64,000 nucleotides of DNA from Melanopsichium pennsylvanicum (lineage: Eukaryota; Basidiomycota; Ustilaginomycetes; Ustilaginales), in contig OAPG01000002.1 of assembly GCA_900208305.1 (NCBI GenBank), forward strand, positions 1,488,001-1,552,000. The letters are read 5' to 3'. A model generated the notes under the pieces. It saw nothing but the letters and a program-made list of their open reading frames with translations. It made no database searches and was not told where the DNA came from. Shown one piece after another: positions 50,335-59,557 of the stretch. Each line of letters begins with the position of its first letter. Positions within the stretch are counted from its first letter, which is position 1. Both the position numbers and the translations under genes were made by a program.

Positions 50335-53300
50335 ATGAAAGTGACCCTCCCTGACGAGGTCCTCTATCAGATCTTTGGTCAACTCGACGCCTGCTCCTTA
50401 GGCAGTGTTCTCCAGTGCAACACCACCTTCTATCGAATCGCAACCTCATCAGCTCTCTGGGAATTGCCATATCTCCTCCGTTGGTCCACCGGTCATCCGG
50501 ATCGCGAATCCTCTCGTGGCACAGACGTTTGGAGGCATCATCACAAGCTTCGACGTCTCGAGCATCACGCACGCCGCGCTTCCGAAGAGCAAGGCTTACC
50601 ATCCGAATCACCGTTTCGCTACCTCAAGCTCGCATCACAGCAAAATGCAGCCATTGGATCAACTTTGAGCCTCGACTTTTACCGCCTCTTCCTCGAAAGA
50701 ATCACGATCGATCAAGAAGTGTTAGACACTGTATACCAGCAGGTGGAGGCGATCCGTGGCAGAATTCCCGTGGTTTCCGAGCTTGCACTGAGGTGGGGTA
50801 ATGATGCCAAAGATGTGCTGACCAGTGTTGTCGACGCGCAATTAAGCTGCCCTAGCTCGAGTGCGAACGGGAGACCATACCAGTCCGCACCAATATCAGG
50901 TGCAAAGTACAGCAAAAACCGGAATCTGTTAGCCCACAGCTCTACCACCTATCGAGTAAGCGCATATCAAGCACATCTACCAACCACACTACGATCCGAA
51001 ACACATCATCTTGTCATTTTGCACCATGCCAGAGAGATCCTAGAGCATCTACAAAGAAGAGAAGCTATGCAGCGTATCAACGATCTCTCCTCACTACCCA
51101 CCTCAATGCCGAACGCAGGCCATTTTGTCTCATCACAAACGGAGACAGCAGTATCTTTACTGACAATGTTCCGCGGAGGCGAAGCTAAATTCGTCGAATC
51201 TCAACTTGACGTCTTGGCTGCTGCTTGTGACCTGTACCTCCAGACACGCTTTCCAGAACCTAATTCGTCACACTCCGCCCTCTCCACCTTGGAAAAGGCA
51301 AAGGAGATGGCTATGGCCATCTGTGACTTTCTAGCGGACCACGGTTTTCGCGGTGCTCGAGACGATCTGTTCTCCGACCTGGACAATCACTTTCTTCACT
51401 ACTGCTTCGCCACCAATCGAGAGACTCTACCTCTCTCGCTCACTCTGATATTCTGTGGCGTTGCAAATCGCTTGGGCTTGAACGCAAGTTTGTGCAACTT
51501 TCCTATGCGCATCCTTGCGTTCGTCTCTGCCGATCCCGCGGCACCTCTTCCAGGTCCGTCTGATACTCTGGACTCGGCAAGTCGTGAGCTATTTTGGCTC
51601 GATGTCACCGAATACACAACTGTAGCGTATGACTCTCACGAACCCACCCCGGAAGATATCTTTGCGAGAAAGGCATCCTGGCTGCAACAAAGACCCCCAA
51701 TACTAGATAGAGAGGACATCACAAATTGGATTGAGAGAATGGGTGTTCCACCCAACGACGATTTCTGGCGTCCGGCAGAGGCAGACAGTATGGTGCAACG
51801 AGCAGCTAGGAATATCTTAAGTAGTGTTCAGAGGGCACAGATCAATCCCAGGACTAACAACCCCGTGGGTCAGGCAAGGAGTGCCATTCGGAATATGGAA
51901 GTGACCAGGCGATCGGGGAGGTTGGAGCAACATTGGCGAACGCTCGCCAGGGTCGACTACGCTTTCCTCAGCTCCTTCTATGGAAGGACCGATGCGGATG
52001 AACACATTTTTCTCTCGTCTCATGTTGCAGCAGCGCTAGATCAGAGCTCTGTACACATAGCCGAGGACGAGACCACCTGGAACGTCGTCAAGGCTTGGCG
52101 TTCTCAGTCGATGCAAACCCTGACACACGCTCCAGAAACATGGGCCCTTCCTGCTCACCACCCTTCCGCCCAATTTCGCCAATTCATGCTAATTCGCTCA
52201 CAGGATAATGACTGGACAAACACCATTGCCCACCTTCACAATCGAGCAGACACTTGGAGCGAGCACGACCAGCAGGCTGCCAAGTATGCTGCTGTCAACG
52301 CTTTTCTCAGATTGAGCGCAGGAGTCAATGCTAGGGAGGTGGATTGGATTGCTGGATTTTTGCAGAGTTATTTCATGTTGGATGTTGCGGTGATCGAACA
52401 AGACTTTTTGGGACATGTGCAGGGGGAGGAGAGTGCAAATGAGGTAGACAGTGATGCTGAAAGCGAAAGTAGCGGTGAGGATGGAGGATTTTCGATCCAT
52501 GCTGCTCGAAATGCAACACCTTCGAGACAGGCCACTCAAGGCATTGTTACAAATCCGAGTGCCAGAATCATTCTGGGGAGGATGCTACAGGCGGTCAGGG
52601 CAAAGGACGCTGAAGCCCCGAGAGTGAATTATAGGTCTGGTAACGAGGCTAGGCGCCAACGCAAATTGCGTACAGCTGGCCAGGATTCCGATACCAACAG
52701 AGCCGAGTTGTATGAAGCAAATGACCGAGAGGAGATGGACATGGTTGGTTTTCGCGTGGGAACGATTTTCCGTCATCGAACATATCGCTATGTAGGCGGT
52801 ATTCTAGGTTGGGATCCCTATTGCGCTGCACCTGAAGACTGGATCGTCAACATGGGCGTCGATCGACTTCCTCCGCCGCCCAATCCTTCTTCCACTTCTT
52901 CTTCGTCTTCTAGCTCCACTTCGACCTCACCTGCCGACTCCTCACCGGACGTGAAGCCGTCGTCAAAGCCTCGTCGCGGAGGTCGTCATCAACCGTTCTA
53001 CCACAGCCAAGTGTCTGACGGAACCCGGCGCTACGTCGCTGAAGTCAACGTTGAGCCCATTCCGGGTCCCATTTGGATCTATGGCATTCCTCACCCCGAA
53101 GCGAAACAAGATGAAAGAGGAGAAGTCGTAATAGAGGAAGGCAGGGTTTTGGGTAAAGCGATTCATAAGATGTTGCAGCTCAGGGGCTTGGGCGAGTATT
53201 TTAGGTGTTTTGATCAGAAAACGGGGAGGTTGAGGAGGAATCGGGATGCGAGGTGTATGTTTCCTGATGACTGGTCTGATGACGAGGATGGGTATGAGCA

Positions 53301-53367
53301 AGATCGTGTTGATGACGAAGTTGGGCAAGAGGACGTGGAAATTCTGTCTGAGGATGGAAGCTGGTGA
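50335..53367 (+). CDS. F-box protein with SirB1/transglutaminase-like and YccV domains (FBXO21-like)
   Basis: Open frame of 1,010 residues from the ATG at 50335. The F-box is at the N-terminus (LPDEVLYQIFGQLDACSLG, then FYRIATSSALW), the Skp1-binding part of an SCF ubiquitin ligase. The middle (about 280-450) matches the SirB1/transglutaminase-like region, with LPLSLTLIFCGVANRLGL and FPMRILAFV. The C-terminal region has a YccV/HspQ-like domain: VGTIFRHRTYRYVGGILGWD, ...WIVNMGVD, ...YVAEVNVEPI. The order F-box, SirB1, YccV is that of FBXO21. A degenerate Ser-rich insert and an acidic tail are present. The substrate is unknown. It converges with the Ski8-like gene, 113 bases away. Confidence 0.88.
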   Translation: MKVTLPDEVLYQIFGQLDACSLGSVLQCNTTFYRIATSSALWELPYLLRWSTGHPDRESSRGTDVWRHHHKLRRLEHHARRASEEQGLPSESPFRYLKLASQQNAAIGSTLSLDFYRLFLERITIDQEVLDTVYQQVEAIRGRIPVVSELALRWGNDAKDVLTSVVDAQLSCPSSSANGRPYQSAPISGAKYSKNRNLLAHSSTTYRVSAYQAHLPTTLRSETHHLVILHHAREILEHLQRREAMQRINDLSSLPTSMPNAGHFVSSQTETAVSLLTMFRGGEAKFVESQLDVLAAACDLYLQTRFPEPNSSHSALSTLEKAKEMAMAICDFLADHGFRGARDDLFSDLDNHFLHYCFATNRETLPLSLTLIFCGVANRLGLNASLCNFPMRILAFVSADPAAPLPGPSDTLDSASRELFWLDVTEYTTVAYDSHEPTPEDIFARKASWLQQRPPILDREDITNWIERMGVPPNDDFWRPAEADSMVQRAARNILSSVQRAQINPRTNNPVGQARSAIRNMEVTRRSGRLEQHWRTLARVDYAFLSSFYGRTDADEHIFLSSHVAAALDQSSVHIAEDETTWNVVKAWRSQSMQTLTHAPETWALPAHHPSAQFRQFMLIRSQDNDWTNTIAHLHNRADTWSEHDQQAAKYAAVNAFLRLSAGVNAREVDWIAGFLQSYFMLDVAVIEQDFLGHVQGEESANEVDSDAESESSGEDGGFSIHAARNATPSRQATQGIVTNPSARIILGRMLQAVRAKDAEAPRVNYRSGNEARRQRKLRTAGQDSDTNRAELYEANDREEMDMVGFRVGTIFRHRTYRYVGGILGWDPYCAAPEDWIVNMGVDRLPPPPNPSSTSSSSSSSTSTSPADSSPDVKPSSKPRRGGRHQPFYHSQVSDGTRRYVAEVNVEPIPGPIWIYGIPHPEAKQDERGEVVIEEGRVLGKAIHKMLQLRGLGEYFRCFDQKTGRLRRNRDARCMFPDDWSDDEDGYEQDRVDDEVGQEDVEILSEDGSW

Positions 53368-53479
53368 ATGACCCCCTCATTCTTTGACAATCATACGGCA
53401 CAAACACGTACGCTCGATGATAGCAAAACATGATGGTAAAGAAAGTGTTATGGCTTTATTTTCAGCAAGGATTCATTTT

Positions 53480-54777
53480 CTAGCCAAGTCCAGCACCTCT
53501 ATAGAACCGCAATCTCCCATCCTCACTTCCTGTTGCAAACCTTGTCATGCTCGTCCCACCCGCTTCCGTATTATCCATCTTGTCTTGCACTGGTATCGGC
53601 TGAAATGCAAAACTTCGAATCAGTTGGACTTCGCCTCCATTCCACACCGGTGTACTTTTAGTAGCCGACGACAAATCCCAAAACTTGAAGCTCTTATCCA
53701 TTGCTACACTGGCAAACACATTTCGATCGCCAACAGGGACTGAGGCTACGCTCAACACCCAACCTTTATGTCCTGAAAGAGAAGCTACTGTACCGCCCAT
53801 CCTAAGCTTTCCATCTAGACCTGAGATGCAGGAAGAACTTTGCGAAGGGAGAAGGATGGGTTTTACATCGTGAACCGAGACTGTTCGATCATCCGAGCCA
53901 ACAAGAAGTAGGAAAGCAGTAAACGAGATTGTTCGAATGGGCGATGGATGGTTTGCATATGTCGTAACGAGTTTGAGTTTTGAATTCGAGACAGTATAGA
54001 GGAGAACTTGACCAGTATTTGTACCGATGGCGAGCAACGTGCCTGCTCGGTTGAATGCTAGCGAGAGACCGAAGAGATCTTTTTGTTTCGAGATCGAGGG
54101 AGGCATTTCGGACGAGGTCAAAAATAATCCAAGCTCTGACGACCCACCTTTAGGAAGAGAGTGGAGAGACACAATCGCTCCAGCTCCAATCGAGGCAAAG
54201 TAAGGTTCTGTCGGATGTAGAGCTGTTTTCCAAGCTTCTGATAACTTTGCTTGTGGTGTCGGGTGGGTGGTGGTGATTGTGTCGAGCTGAGCAAGCATCA
54301 GCGTTTTGGCATCTTGGACCGGAAGCGAGACCAGAGATGGGTCTTGTGAGATGGCTTCGGCCTCAACAGCCTCGTCTTGAACAGTGTGGGGAGGGGCGGC
54401 GGTGGAGAATGGTGTAAGGTCCCACAGGGCAATGCTACCGTCGATAGAAGAAGAAAGTGCTACAGTGCCGGCGGTGTTACTCGTGATGCAGTGAACAGCA
54501 TTTGAGTGAAACCTTGGCCAGTCACGATAGCAGAGCGCCGAGTACGGATCGACTGCTTTGATGGTACCATCGCAACCGCCGGATAAGATGAGGCCGGGTT
54601 GAGCCCAGCATAAGGACACCACAGGTGTGGTGTGGGATTGTGAGGGGTGGGTTTCCTTGTCGCTCAGAAATTGCAGCGACTGTGCGGGAATAGGTTGCAA
54701 GAGGGTCGGTAAGCCAGGGTCGGTAAGCCAATGAACAGCAAAGCATGTTGTAGATTGTTAGAAAAGGCACTTACCAT
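53480..54777 (-). CDS. SKI8: Ski8/WDR61-like WD40 repeat protein
   Basis: The main exon is 54679-53480 and covers nearly all the protein. The frame extends to 54700 only with a TTG, so the start is placed at the ATG at 54777, spliced ATG|GTAAGT...CACAG|TCG across a 95-base intron. This gives 400 residues and leaves only the start codon in exon 1. WD40 repeats are seen from LSGGCDGTIKAVD and SSSIDGSIALWDL through LAIGTNTGQVLLY and VGSDDRTVSVHD to LSGHKGWVLSVA, DKSFKFWDL and TGSEDGRLRFY. This best fits Ski8/Rec14/WDR61, the scaffold of the Ski complex (cytoplasmic exosome) that also acts in meiotic recombination. It is divergent from NUP42. Confidence 0.78.
54702..54729. repeat. 14-base tandem duplication in the SKI8 first intron
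   Basis: The 14-base unit AGGGTCGGTAAGCC (plus strand) occurs twice in direct succession. It lies inside the proposed intron, between donor and acceptor. Confidence 0.8.
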
Positions 54778-55121
54778 TACGGTTAGATATTATGTAAAGG
54801 GAAGGATCAAGTGTGTGGAATGAGGTAAAGATTGGTGAGCTTGCAACTTCTTTCAAAACGTCAAAGTCAAGTGGAGTTGGCAGTTTCGGAATTCGGAATT
54901 CGGATAGCCGTCTCAAGCGTGAAGTGTGAAGCAACGAAGTTACCTACAAAAGAGTAAGTTACTTTCCTTGCACCTCTTCTTCTCGACACTCGATCATTTC
55001 GGCTTTCTACATATCTCGTCTTCATTCACCAAATCCATTTCATCCCCCATCATTGCGCAAATATCAAAGATAGGGGGAGGCGTTCTGACAGCACAGGGAC
55101 AACTGCGGATAGTTGGCCAAG
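54778..55121. other. Divergent promoter between SKI8 and NUP42
   Basis: About 340 bases between the divergent genes. A short repeat TCGGAATTCGGAATTCGGA lies at 54886-54904. Nothing else is recognised. Confidence 0.5.
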
Positions 55122-57110
55122 ATGGTTGTGTGCAAGTTCTTCCTCCAGAACCGCTGCGCATACGGCAACAATTGTAAATTCGAGCATCCTCAAGGAGGTG
55201 CTTCTGCAGCTGGTCGTGGAGGTTTTGGCCAGAGTGCATTTGTACCTCCTTCAGCATTTGGTGGAGGAGGCAATTTGAGAACATCGACATTCGGAGGCGC
55301 TTCTAGTGGAACGGGTAGCGCGTTTGGCCAGCCCAGCGCTTTCGGTTCTTCATCAGCCTTTGGTAGCAATGCTGCCATTGGAAGTGCATTCGGCAAACCA
55401 GCAGGAGGTAGTGCATTCGGTGGTGGTGGTGCGTCTAGCGCCTTTGGTGGTGTAGCGAGCGCTTTTGGAGGTCAAGGTAGTGGTTCAGCATTTGGGACAA
55501 CGAGAGGGGGAAGCGCGTTTGGAGCAGCCGCAGGACCAAGTGCATTTGGTTCAACATCAGGAGGAAGTGCTTTCGGATCCACGGCAACGCCATCTTCCTC
55601 TTTCGGTGCGACAAATAAGCTAGCTACATCGTTTGGCTCAACATCTACACCTTCAGCATTCGGCTCTACCAACGCGCCGATATCAGCCTTCGGTTCCACC
55701 TCGACGCCCTCTGCGTTTGGGTCCACAGGGTCTTCATCTACGCCCTCCGCATTTGGCTCCAATTCAGCTCCAAGTGCCTTTGGCGCTACAAGCACACCGT
55801 CGGCTTTTGATAGCTCGACATCGTCGGCGTTTGGATCCACAACAGCACCCACTAACGCTTTTGGCGCATCGTCCACTCCCTTCTCTGCCTTCGGCTCCTC
55901 TTCAGCATTCGGTTCTCAACCACGCGCGACATCATCGTTTGGCGCAACTCCGCCCACTGGTCCTGCAGCCTTCGCCTCCGCTTCCACTGGCATTCCTTCT
56001 GGATTCGCATCTCTAAACCCTTCAACACCCTTTACGTCAAAAATCAATCAATATGGAGATAGCAACCTTCCCGAAGTCTCCTTGACAGCTCCGAGCATAG
56101 CAGAAGATCTCGGTCCGCAGGGGAGACCGCTTTGGAAACTCACTGCTTATGGTCCAGCTAGGGGTGAACCCAACCTTGTGACTGGCAAAGATATTTCGCC
56201 GGATGAGCTCAGGGTGATGGCGTATCAGGCTAGGGCGGGTGGGCAAGATGCACAGTACGCGCAACACGAGCAAAAGCTATTCTCTGAAGCGGACATAGCT
56301 TATCGACAATTGACGGGGAATACCAACAATGCTCTGCAACAGGCAAAAAGGAATAGGGATGAGAGGAAGAAGCAGTCGCAACAGGCAACACAGCAAAAAC
56401 AAGGAGGTGCAGCACAGGGAGGTAGGGCGAGTGCTTTTGGTGGAGCCCAAGGTGCGAGCACTTTCGGCGGTGGAGGAGCAGGAGGAGGTACGGCAAGTGC
56501 ATTTGGTGGTGGAGCCTCTACGGGTGCGAATGCTTTTGGTGCGAAACCAGCAGGTACGAGTGCATTTGGAAGTACTTCAGCGTTCGGAACAACGTCCGCT
56601 GTAGGGGGTACAAGCGCTTTTGGCCAGCCCTCGGCTTTTGGCAATACTTCGACCCCGGTTGCTTCGAGTACAAGTGCTTTTGGCACCACCTCTGCATTTG
56701 GTGCTCCGGCACCCACCACCACACCTGTTAGCGGCGCGAGTGCGTTCGGCACCACCTCGGCCTTTGGTTCTACCCCAGCCTCCCAGCCAGCGGGTAGTGC
56801 TTTTGGCGGTACTTCCGCATTCGGCTCAACACCTGCGACAGCGCCAAAATCGACAGGACCTGCATTCGACACAACCACTGCACCAGGTAGCGCATTCGGA
56901 GGTACATCAGCGTTCAGGTCGGGTTCAACGTTCGGTGCAAGCGATTTCGGGGCACCAGCAGGTGGTGGAGGAGCAAAGATCGAAGACCCTTACAAAGCCA
57001 ATGTGCCAAAAAAAGAAGATTTGACAAAGCAAGTCTTGGCCTTGTTCGAGGTAGAAACGTTCGAATGGGGAACAATACCTATGATCGAACCACCCATCGA
57101 TGTACGCTGA
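55122..57110 (+). CDS. NUP42: FG-repeat nucleoporin Nup42 (NUPL2-like)
   Basis: Open frame of 662 residues from the ATG at 55122; the frame starts at 55113 only with TTG. The N-terminus is a CCCH zinc finger (VCKFFLQNRCAYGNNCKFEH, C-x7-C-x5-C-x3-H). A long FG region with dozens of SAFG-type repeats follows (about 45-290 and again 430-610), separated by a structured or charged middle part (about 310-420, YGDSNLPEVSL, ELRVMAYQARAGG). The last 30 residues (LTKQVLALFEVETFEWG, then IPMIEPP) match the Gle1-binding tail of Nup42. The protein lines the cytoplasmic side of the pore and docks Gle1, whose homologue is at 41436-43739. Confidence 0.93.
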   Translation: MVVCKFFLQNRCAYGNNCKFEHPQGGASAAGRGGFGQSAFVPPSAFGGGGNLRTSTFGGASSGTGSAFGQPSAFGSSSAFGSNAAIGSAFGKPAGGSAFGGGGASSAFGGVASAFGGQGSGSAFGTTRGGSAFGAAAGPSAFGSTSGGSAFGSTATPSSSFGATNKLATSFGSTSTPSAFGSTNAPISAFGSTSTPSAFGSTGSSSTPSAFGSNSAPSAFGATSTPSAFDSSTSSAFGSTTAPTNAFGASSTPFSAFGSSSAFGSQPRATSSFGATPPTGPAAFASASTGIPSGFASLNPSTPFTSKINQYGDSNLPEVSLTAPSIAEDLGPQGRPLWKLTAYGPARGEPNLVTGKDISPDELRVMAYQARAGGQDAQYAQHEQKLFSEADIAYRQLTGNTNNALQQAKRNRDERKKQSQQATQQKQGGAAQGGRASAFGGAQGASTFGGGGAGGGTASAFGGGASTGANAFGAKPAGTSAFGSTSAFGTTSAVGGTSAFGQPSAFGNTSTPVASSTSAFGTTSAFGAPAPTTTPVSGASAFGTTSAFGSTPASQPAGSAFGGTSAFGSTPATAPKSTGPAFDTTTAPGSAFGGTSAFRSGSTFGASDFGAPAGGGGAKIEDPYKANVPKKEDLTKQVLALFEVETFEWGTIPMIEPPIDVR

Positions 57111-57169
57111 CCAGCCCTGACTTCCTAAGCCATTCACAATTCATACCTTCTGAATTGACCTGAAAACAA

Positions 57170-57236
<67 letters not shown>

Positions 57237-57360
57237 CTTATTTGCACACACGATGAGAGCGTTCAAACTGAAGGTAGGGCAGAGTGTGAACCAATGGAGT
57301 TTTTTGTATGGTCGTGTCTTGTTTGCGTGCAATGCGTCACAGCGTTATGATGGATCATCT
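57111..57360. other. Convergent 3' region with (CA)n microsatellite
   Basis: Between the convergent stops of NUP42 (+) and TIP41 (-). It contains the (CA)n run listed separately. Confidence 0.5.
57172..57232. repeat. (CA)n microsatellite, about 30 repeats
   Basis: An uninterrupted AC/CA dinucleotide run of about 61 bases in the shared 3' region of NUP42 and TIP41. It is likely to vary in length between strains. Confidence 0.95.
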
Positions 57361-59049
57361 TCAATGACGAGGTTTGAGAACAGCAACGTCGACACGTGCA
57401 CCACATCCGACCCATTCCTCCCTATCCTCATCGTCTGTAGGTGATGGATGGATCTCACCAATAACTTGTGCACTACCCACCGTACCAGTGGCAGTGCTTG
57501 CAAACGGTGCTTGGGCAGGTGAAAGATCCATCCTCTCGCCCGGTCTTGCTCCCGGAAACCCACTCAATGTTCCAGGATACCTCGCCGCTGGCGTTGACGG
57601 TGTCAAGAATTTTGCACCTGGACTTGCATCCTTATCATCCAACCTCGGCAGTTGTGCACCACTAGCCACACTGGCATAATACGAAGAGGATTTGGACCGC
57701 GAGATCTTTGTTAGTGTGTTACTGACCCAATTCATGTCGGTCAGCGGCGAGAGATCGTGCGGTTTGTACGGAGGAAGATGACTTCGGACGACAGAGTAGG
57801 GTGCTTCGCTTCCAGAGCACTCGCGGATGAGTCTTGGGTAGAAGCCCTCTTCCTCTTCCTCTTCTTCTTGTTTGTCTCCGGCCTTATTGCGAGTAGGCAT
57901 GTTCATATCTTCGCCATGCTGAACGCGGGCAGAGGCTGCATTTCGAGGAGTACCCAAGCTAAGCTGGCCCAAAGTCGTCGGCAACGCTTTCGATGCATCT
58001 CGTCGTGCGGTACTCGAGAATGTACTCTGAATACCTCTCGGTACAGGAGGTGGTGCAAATTGGCAGTACAATCGAGTGTCAAATACTCGGAAAATGACGT
58101 CGTCCACTCTCAAAAAAAAGCGCTGCAAGACCAGAAATCCGCTAGGCATGACGCGGACTTTCACATTGACGATGCTGCTTCCGTTGTCTGCCAATTCGTC
58201 CTCGTAGAGCACGATATCATCATAGAAGAGAATCGGCTCGCCGGAACTTGGTCCAAGACGCTCTACTGGGATGCGATCCGTTGATGGGTCTGTGCCGGGG
58301 CTGAACCAGTGTGATTGGTCTTGGGAAGACAATGACGCGGTGGCAGGTAAGGCGGGCGCAAGATTTGGTGCGAGTGCAGGAATGATTTGGGTGTCAAGAA
58401 GAGTTTGAGGGGAGTTATGGCCGAGAGCTCCAGGCCAAGTGGTGGAGTAGGTCCAGTCGTAGTCCTTTGCTGCAGTAATATCCGTGGAGGTGCCAAAGTG
58501 AGATGCCGGTGCGGAAGGGTCTGAAGATTGTACATGAGACGATTTTGCGTCATTCGCAGGAGTCGAACCGACGAATTCGGTTCTACTCTTGCCCCATTCT
58601 TTGGCATAAGCGACCTTGATACCATTTCCGCCCTTGCCCTTTGGTTTTGCCCCAGGGACGCTGCTTTTCCCTCGCTTAGTAGGTACATCCCTGCAATCGA
58701 TCCCGTACAGTCGGTTGGCAGACTGCACGCCATCAACAGATCGAAGAGTGCGTACAGCATCAAAGCACAGATTGAAGCCGGATTTTGTGTGTTGCAATAC
58801 GAGCGAATTGTGAGGAAACGCCATTTCGGGCGGGGGGATGCCGAGGACGTCAGAAAGGGCGTCCATTTCAGCAGACGAGCCGATGGGCCCGGACGTAACC
58901 CGCACGCTCCATCCGCCTAAATCGATTCCGCGCGTTGTAGGTTGAGCTGATGGTGCTGTTGAAGTTGGTACGCTAGCGGAAGAAGACGAAGATGTGGTGG
59001 AAGTAGCAGATCGTGCTGCACGGTGCGACCACGTTGTTGGTCCCGACAT
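57361..59049 (-). CDS. TIP41: TIP41-family protein (TIPRL homologue)
   Basis: Open frame of 562 residues from the ATG at 59049. The family core is clear: GWSVRVTSGPI, PPPEMAFPHNSLVLQH, GIKVAYAKEWGKSRTE, DYDWTYSTTW, then ILFYDDIVLYEDELADNG and VRVMPSGFLVLQRFFLRVD with a final VFDTRLY. It is about twice the human length (272) because of low-complexity insertions and an extended tail with SPLTDMNWVSNTL. Tip41/TIPRL binds PP2A-type phosphatases and modulates TOR signalling, opposing Tap42 in yeast. In the window it lies 5' of NOP14 in the same direction. Confidence 0.92.
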   Translation of the reverse strand: MSGPTTWSHRAARSATSTTSSSSSASVPTSTAPSAQPTTRGIDLGGWSVRVTSGPIGSSAEMDALSDVLGIPPPEMAFPHNSLVLQHTKSGFNLCFDAVRTLRSVDGVQSANRLYGIDCRDVPTKRGKSSVPGAKPKGKGGNGIKVAYAKEWGKSRTEFVGSTPANDAKSSHVQSSDPSAPASHFGTSTDITAAKDYDWTYSTTWPGALGHNSPQTLLDTQIIPALAPNLAPALPATASLSSQDQSHWFSPGTDPSTDRIPVERLGPSSGEPILFYDDIVLYEDELADNGSSIVNVKVRVMPSGFLVLQRFFLRVDDVIFRVFDTRLYCQFAPPPVPRGIQSTFSSTARRDASKALPTTLGQLSLGTPRNAASARVQHGEDMNMPTRNKAGDKQEEEEEEEGFYPRLIRECSGSEAPYSVVRSHLPPYKPHDLSPLTDMNWVSNTLTKISRSKSSSYYASVASGAQLPRLDDKDASPGAKFLTPSTPAARYPGTLSGFPGARPGERMDLSPAQAPFASTATGTVGSAQVIGEIHPSPTDDEDREEWVGCGARVDVAVLKPRH

Positions 59050-59557
59050 GATGGTAGGAAACGTTGTTCTTATCGAATCAAAATGCTTGATTGGCCCGCA
59101 ACTCAGCTTTCGAGCTGTTGGAATGGTCTTGTGTCAGCTCTAGGAACTACGAGCAGATTATATGGAGAAGAAGGGAGGGATGCAAGGTCGCAGGGAGAGA
59201 AACGGTGCTTCGTGCGCGATTTGAGCTCTCGAAAAGGGCGTTTTCTGGCGGCGCTTAGCTTTTTGATCCTGTCGCAACTCCAGTCTACGACTTGGACCCT
59301 CCTGAAGGCCTTTTTTTTATTCTCACATTGCCCACCCTTGTGATGCTATCTCGCAATCGAGCTTCGACCGCATACACTGTATTTCCAGGCTACCGCGCTC
59401 AAATGACACAAAAGAGAGATTAGTTTTCAGACGTGAATGGGTTGTTTTAGAACTTGAATAAGATCTGCAGTTGCGTGCGTTGGTGTTGGGTAGTGTACAA
59501 AATGTAATAATGATGATGATGTCAAGAAAGGCTAAACCGTCTCTTGAGCGTAATCTG
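59050..59557. other. Spacer between TIP41 and NOP14
   Basis: About 510 bases between the TIP41 start and the NOP14 stop (both minus strand). Presumed TIP41 promoter; nothing recognised except an 8-base T run near 59311. Confidence 0.5.
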
